Positions 6,298 to 7,594 of a stretch of 7,594 bases of DNA are shown one piece after another. Position numbers and translations under genes: made by a program. Under the pieces are notes generated by a model that saw only the letters and a program-made list of their open reading frames with translations, was not told the DNA's origin and did no database searches. This stretch comes from an uncultured Paenibacillaceae bacterium (lineage in GTDB: Bacteria; Bacillota; Bacilli; Paenibacillales; CALAME01), in the NCBI GenBank assembly GCA_937983035.1, contig CALKAN010000283.1:1-7594 (forward strand), written 5' to 3'. The stretch's first letter is position 1. Each line of letters begins with the position of its first letter.

Positions 6298-6621
6298 ATG
6301 GACTTGCTAGATATAAATTTTCCATTCGTCAAAGCACAAAGCAGCACAGTGGCTGCTGACCGTGCGCAGACAGCGTCTCGCGCAAATGCGTTGGAACTCA
6401 GCAGCAGCTTTCGTGATTTTTTGCAGCAACATATCGATCAGTTAAATGCAGATCAGCGCAATGTCGATCATCAAATCATGCGGTATGTAAGCGGAGAAAG
6501 CATTGAGCCGCACGAAATCATGATCGCATCGCAAAAAGCGATGCTGGGAATTGAATTAACGGTCCAAGTTCGAAACAAGGCGGTGGAAGCCTATCAAGAA
6601 ATCATGCGCATGCAGCTGTAA
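6298..6621 (+). CDS. fliE: Flagellar hook-basal body complex protein FliE
   Basis: FliE joins the MS ring (FliF) to the rod, and export of the other rod subunits depends on it. The 107 residues fit the family. The N-terminal 35 residues are variable and polar. The conserved helical core follows, with FRDFLQQHIDQLNADQ (38-53) and then SIEPHEIMIASQKAMLGIEL. The C-terminal VRNKAVEAYQEIMRMQL is the hallmark of FliE. The ATG at 6298 is preceded by the purine run GGGGGAGAG (6279-6287), 10 bases away. It starts 31 bases after flgC ends and precedes fliF, the usual order flgB-flgC-fliE-fliF. Confidence 0.96.
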   Translation: MDLLDINFPFVKAQSSTVAADRAQTASRANALELSSSFRDFLQQHIDQLNADQRNVDHQIMRYVSGESIEPHEIMIASQKAMLGIELTVQVRNKAVEAYQEIMRMQL

Positions 6622-6668
6622 TATGAACGGCTTCCATGCAGCGAAAAATAAGGATTAACCGTTATTAT

Positions 6669-6675
6669 GAGGTGA
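6669..6675 (+). promoter_or_regulatory. Ribosome binding site of fliF
   Basis: GAGGTGA ends 4 bases before GTG 6680; the core GAGGTG is 5 bases away. The spacing is short but workable. The ATG at 6667 overlaps this sequence and is out of frame, so the GTG is preferred. Confidence 0.65.
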
Positions 6676-6679
6676 AACA

Positions 6680-7594
6680 GTGAACGAAACAATCAGCAAA
6701 TACTGGAATAAGGTGACACCTTATTTGGACCGTTATACGAAAAAACAGAAAATCATGATCGGCGCCATTGCTTTGCTCGCATTGATGATCATCGCATTGC
6801 TTATTTTTCAATTTTCAAAAACTGAATATTCGTTAGCCTATACAGATCTGAATGCTTCAGATGCTGCTGCGATTAAAAGTTATTTGGAATCGCAATCCAT
6901 TCCGTATAAATTCAGTCAAGACGGACGCAGCGTTGCCGTGCCGACGACCAAAGTAGCTGATGTGAAAATCGGAGTAGAGTCGCAAAACTTAATTAAGAAC
7001 GGCTCGATTGGTTACGGCATATTCCGAGAAAATTTTTCTAGTTTCGGCCTGACGGACAGTCAGTTTGAACTGCTGAGCGTTGACGCCAGGGCCGGCGAAA
7101 TCCAGCAGCTCATCAATGCCATCGACGGCGTGCGAGAATCAAAAGTGTTGTTAAACATTCCGTCCGAAAGCGTATTTGTTCGAGAAAACAAAGAACAAGC
7201 CACCGCTTCGGTTGTCGTTACGTTTCAACCTGGCTATCCGATCGACCAAAACAAAATTGACACGATTTACAGCCTCGTTTCAAAAAGCGTAGAAAATTTA
7301 CCGGAAGAAAACATTACGATTTCTGATCAAAACGGCGAATTGCTGCCATCGTCTCGATTGCGCGGCACTGCCGTATCGACTGCCAGCACTGCCGTGCAGC
7401 ATATGCAGATCAAGAAACAGTATGAAGCTGACATTCAGCGAACGATTCAAAATTTTCTCAGCAAAATTCTTGGTCCGGATAAAGTCGTTGTCAATGTATG
7501 GTCTACGCTCAATTTCGATCAAAAGCGCCGCGAGGAGAAAATATTTACTCCTGTGAATGAATTTGATCAAACCGGCATTGAACGCAGCGTCCAA
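6680..7594 (+). CDS. fliF: Flagellar MS-ring protein FliF, 5' part
   Basis: FliF forms the membrane-supramembrane ring, the base on which the rod, switch and export gate are built. I read 305 open codons from GTG 6680 to the window edge with no stop, so the gene is truncated by the window and not broken. The start MNETISKYWNKVTPYLDRY is a typical short cytoplasmic segment. A first membrane helix follows at about 25-43 (IMIGAIALLALMIIALLIF), with KKQK just before it. The ring-building YscJ/FliF domain comes next: YTDLNASDAAAIKSYL from 54, then FGLTDSQFELLSVDA and SKVLLNIPSESVF (from 154). The region from about 240 onward, including IKKQYEADIQRTIQNFL and VVVNVWSTLNFDQKR, fits the FliF C-terminal domain. 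The second membrane helix and the FliG-binding tail lie beyond the edge. The 58-base gap after fliE holds no clear terminator. Confidence 0.96.
   Translation, partial: MNETISKYWNKVTPYLDRYTKKQKIMIGAIALLALMIIALLIFQFSKTEYSLAYTDLNASDAAAIKSYLESQSIPYKFSQDGRSVAVPTTKVADVKIGVESQNLIKNGSIGYGIFRENFSSFGLTDSQFELLSVDARAGEIQQLINAIDGVRESKVLLNIPSESVFVRENKEQATASVVVTFQPGYPIDQNKIDTIYSLVSKSVENLPEENITISDQNGELLPSSRLRGTAVSTASTAVQHMQIKKQYEADIQRTIQNFLSKILGPDKVVVNVWSTLNFDQKRREEKIFTPVNEFDQTGIERSVQ

Noticed and set aside
6622..6679. Possible hairpin between fliE and fliF (AACGG at 6625 with CCGTT at 6659)
   Set aside because: The stem is only 5-7 pairs with a bulge and a loop of roughly 25 bases, and no T-run follows; it is not a credible terminator.
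1..7594. A hidden novel system, mobile element, CRISPR array or RNA gene
   Set aside because: Nearly all the DNA is covered by recognised core genes in conserved order; I saw no direct repeats, insertion-sequence ends, tRNA-like folds or unexplained open frames.

Overview
The window is an ordinary chromosomal core region of a low-to-moderate GC, flagellated Bacillota of the Bacillales type. The gene order is dprA (3' end) - topA - hslV (clpQ/codW) - hslU (clpY) - codY - flgB - flgC - fliE - fliF (5' part). This order around codY, followed directly by the start of the fla/che flagellar operon, is the Bacillus-type arrangement. CodY itself is confined to Bacillota. The family cannot be fixed from the sequence alone. 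All genes are on the + strand, and strong purine-rich Shine-Dalgarno sequences precede most of them.

Region by region: positions 1-258 hold the C-terminal winged-helix end of the DNA-uptake protein DprA. topA (281-2380) encodes a complete type IA topoisomerase with three C-terminal zinc ribbons. hslV and hslU (2418-4355) encode a complete, tightly coupled two-component ATP-dependent protease, both genes starting with TTG. codY (4409-5176) encodes the global nutrient-responsive repressor. A clear intrinsic terminator (5207-5242) closes this housekeeping block. The 234-base gap 5177-5410 is the longest gene-free stretch. It holds that terminator, a candidate sigma-A promoter and a CodY-box-like 15-mer just downstream of the -10. 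Next come flgB, flgC and fliE (rod and MS-ring/rod junction proteins) and the first 305 codons of fliF (MS-ring), which runs off the window.

Functionally, the left half handles DNA topology and uptake, protein quality control and nutrient sensing, and the right half begins the flagellar basal body. The link between the halves is CodY, a known repressor of the fla/che operon in Bacillus subtilis; here a plausible CodY site lies at the flagellar promoter. No mobile element, CRISPR array, RNA gene or unknown gene cluster is visible, and I do not see a new biological system. The points worth a second look are: trmFO and xerC are absent between topA and hslV; the branched-chain amino acid pocket of CodY is strongly altered while its DNA-binding helix is kept; the HslV N-terminus bears on which residue is its nucleophile; and there is a candidate CodY operator at flgB.
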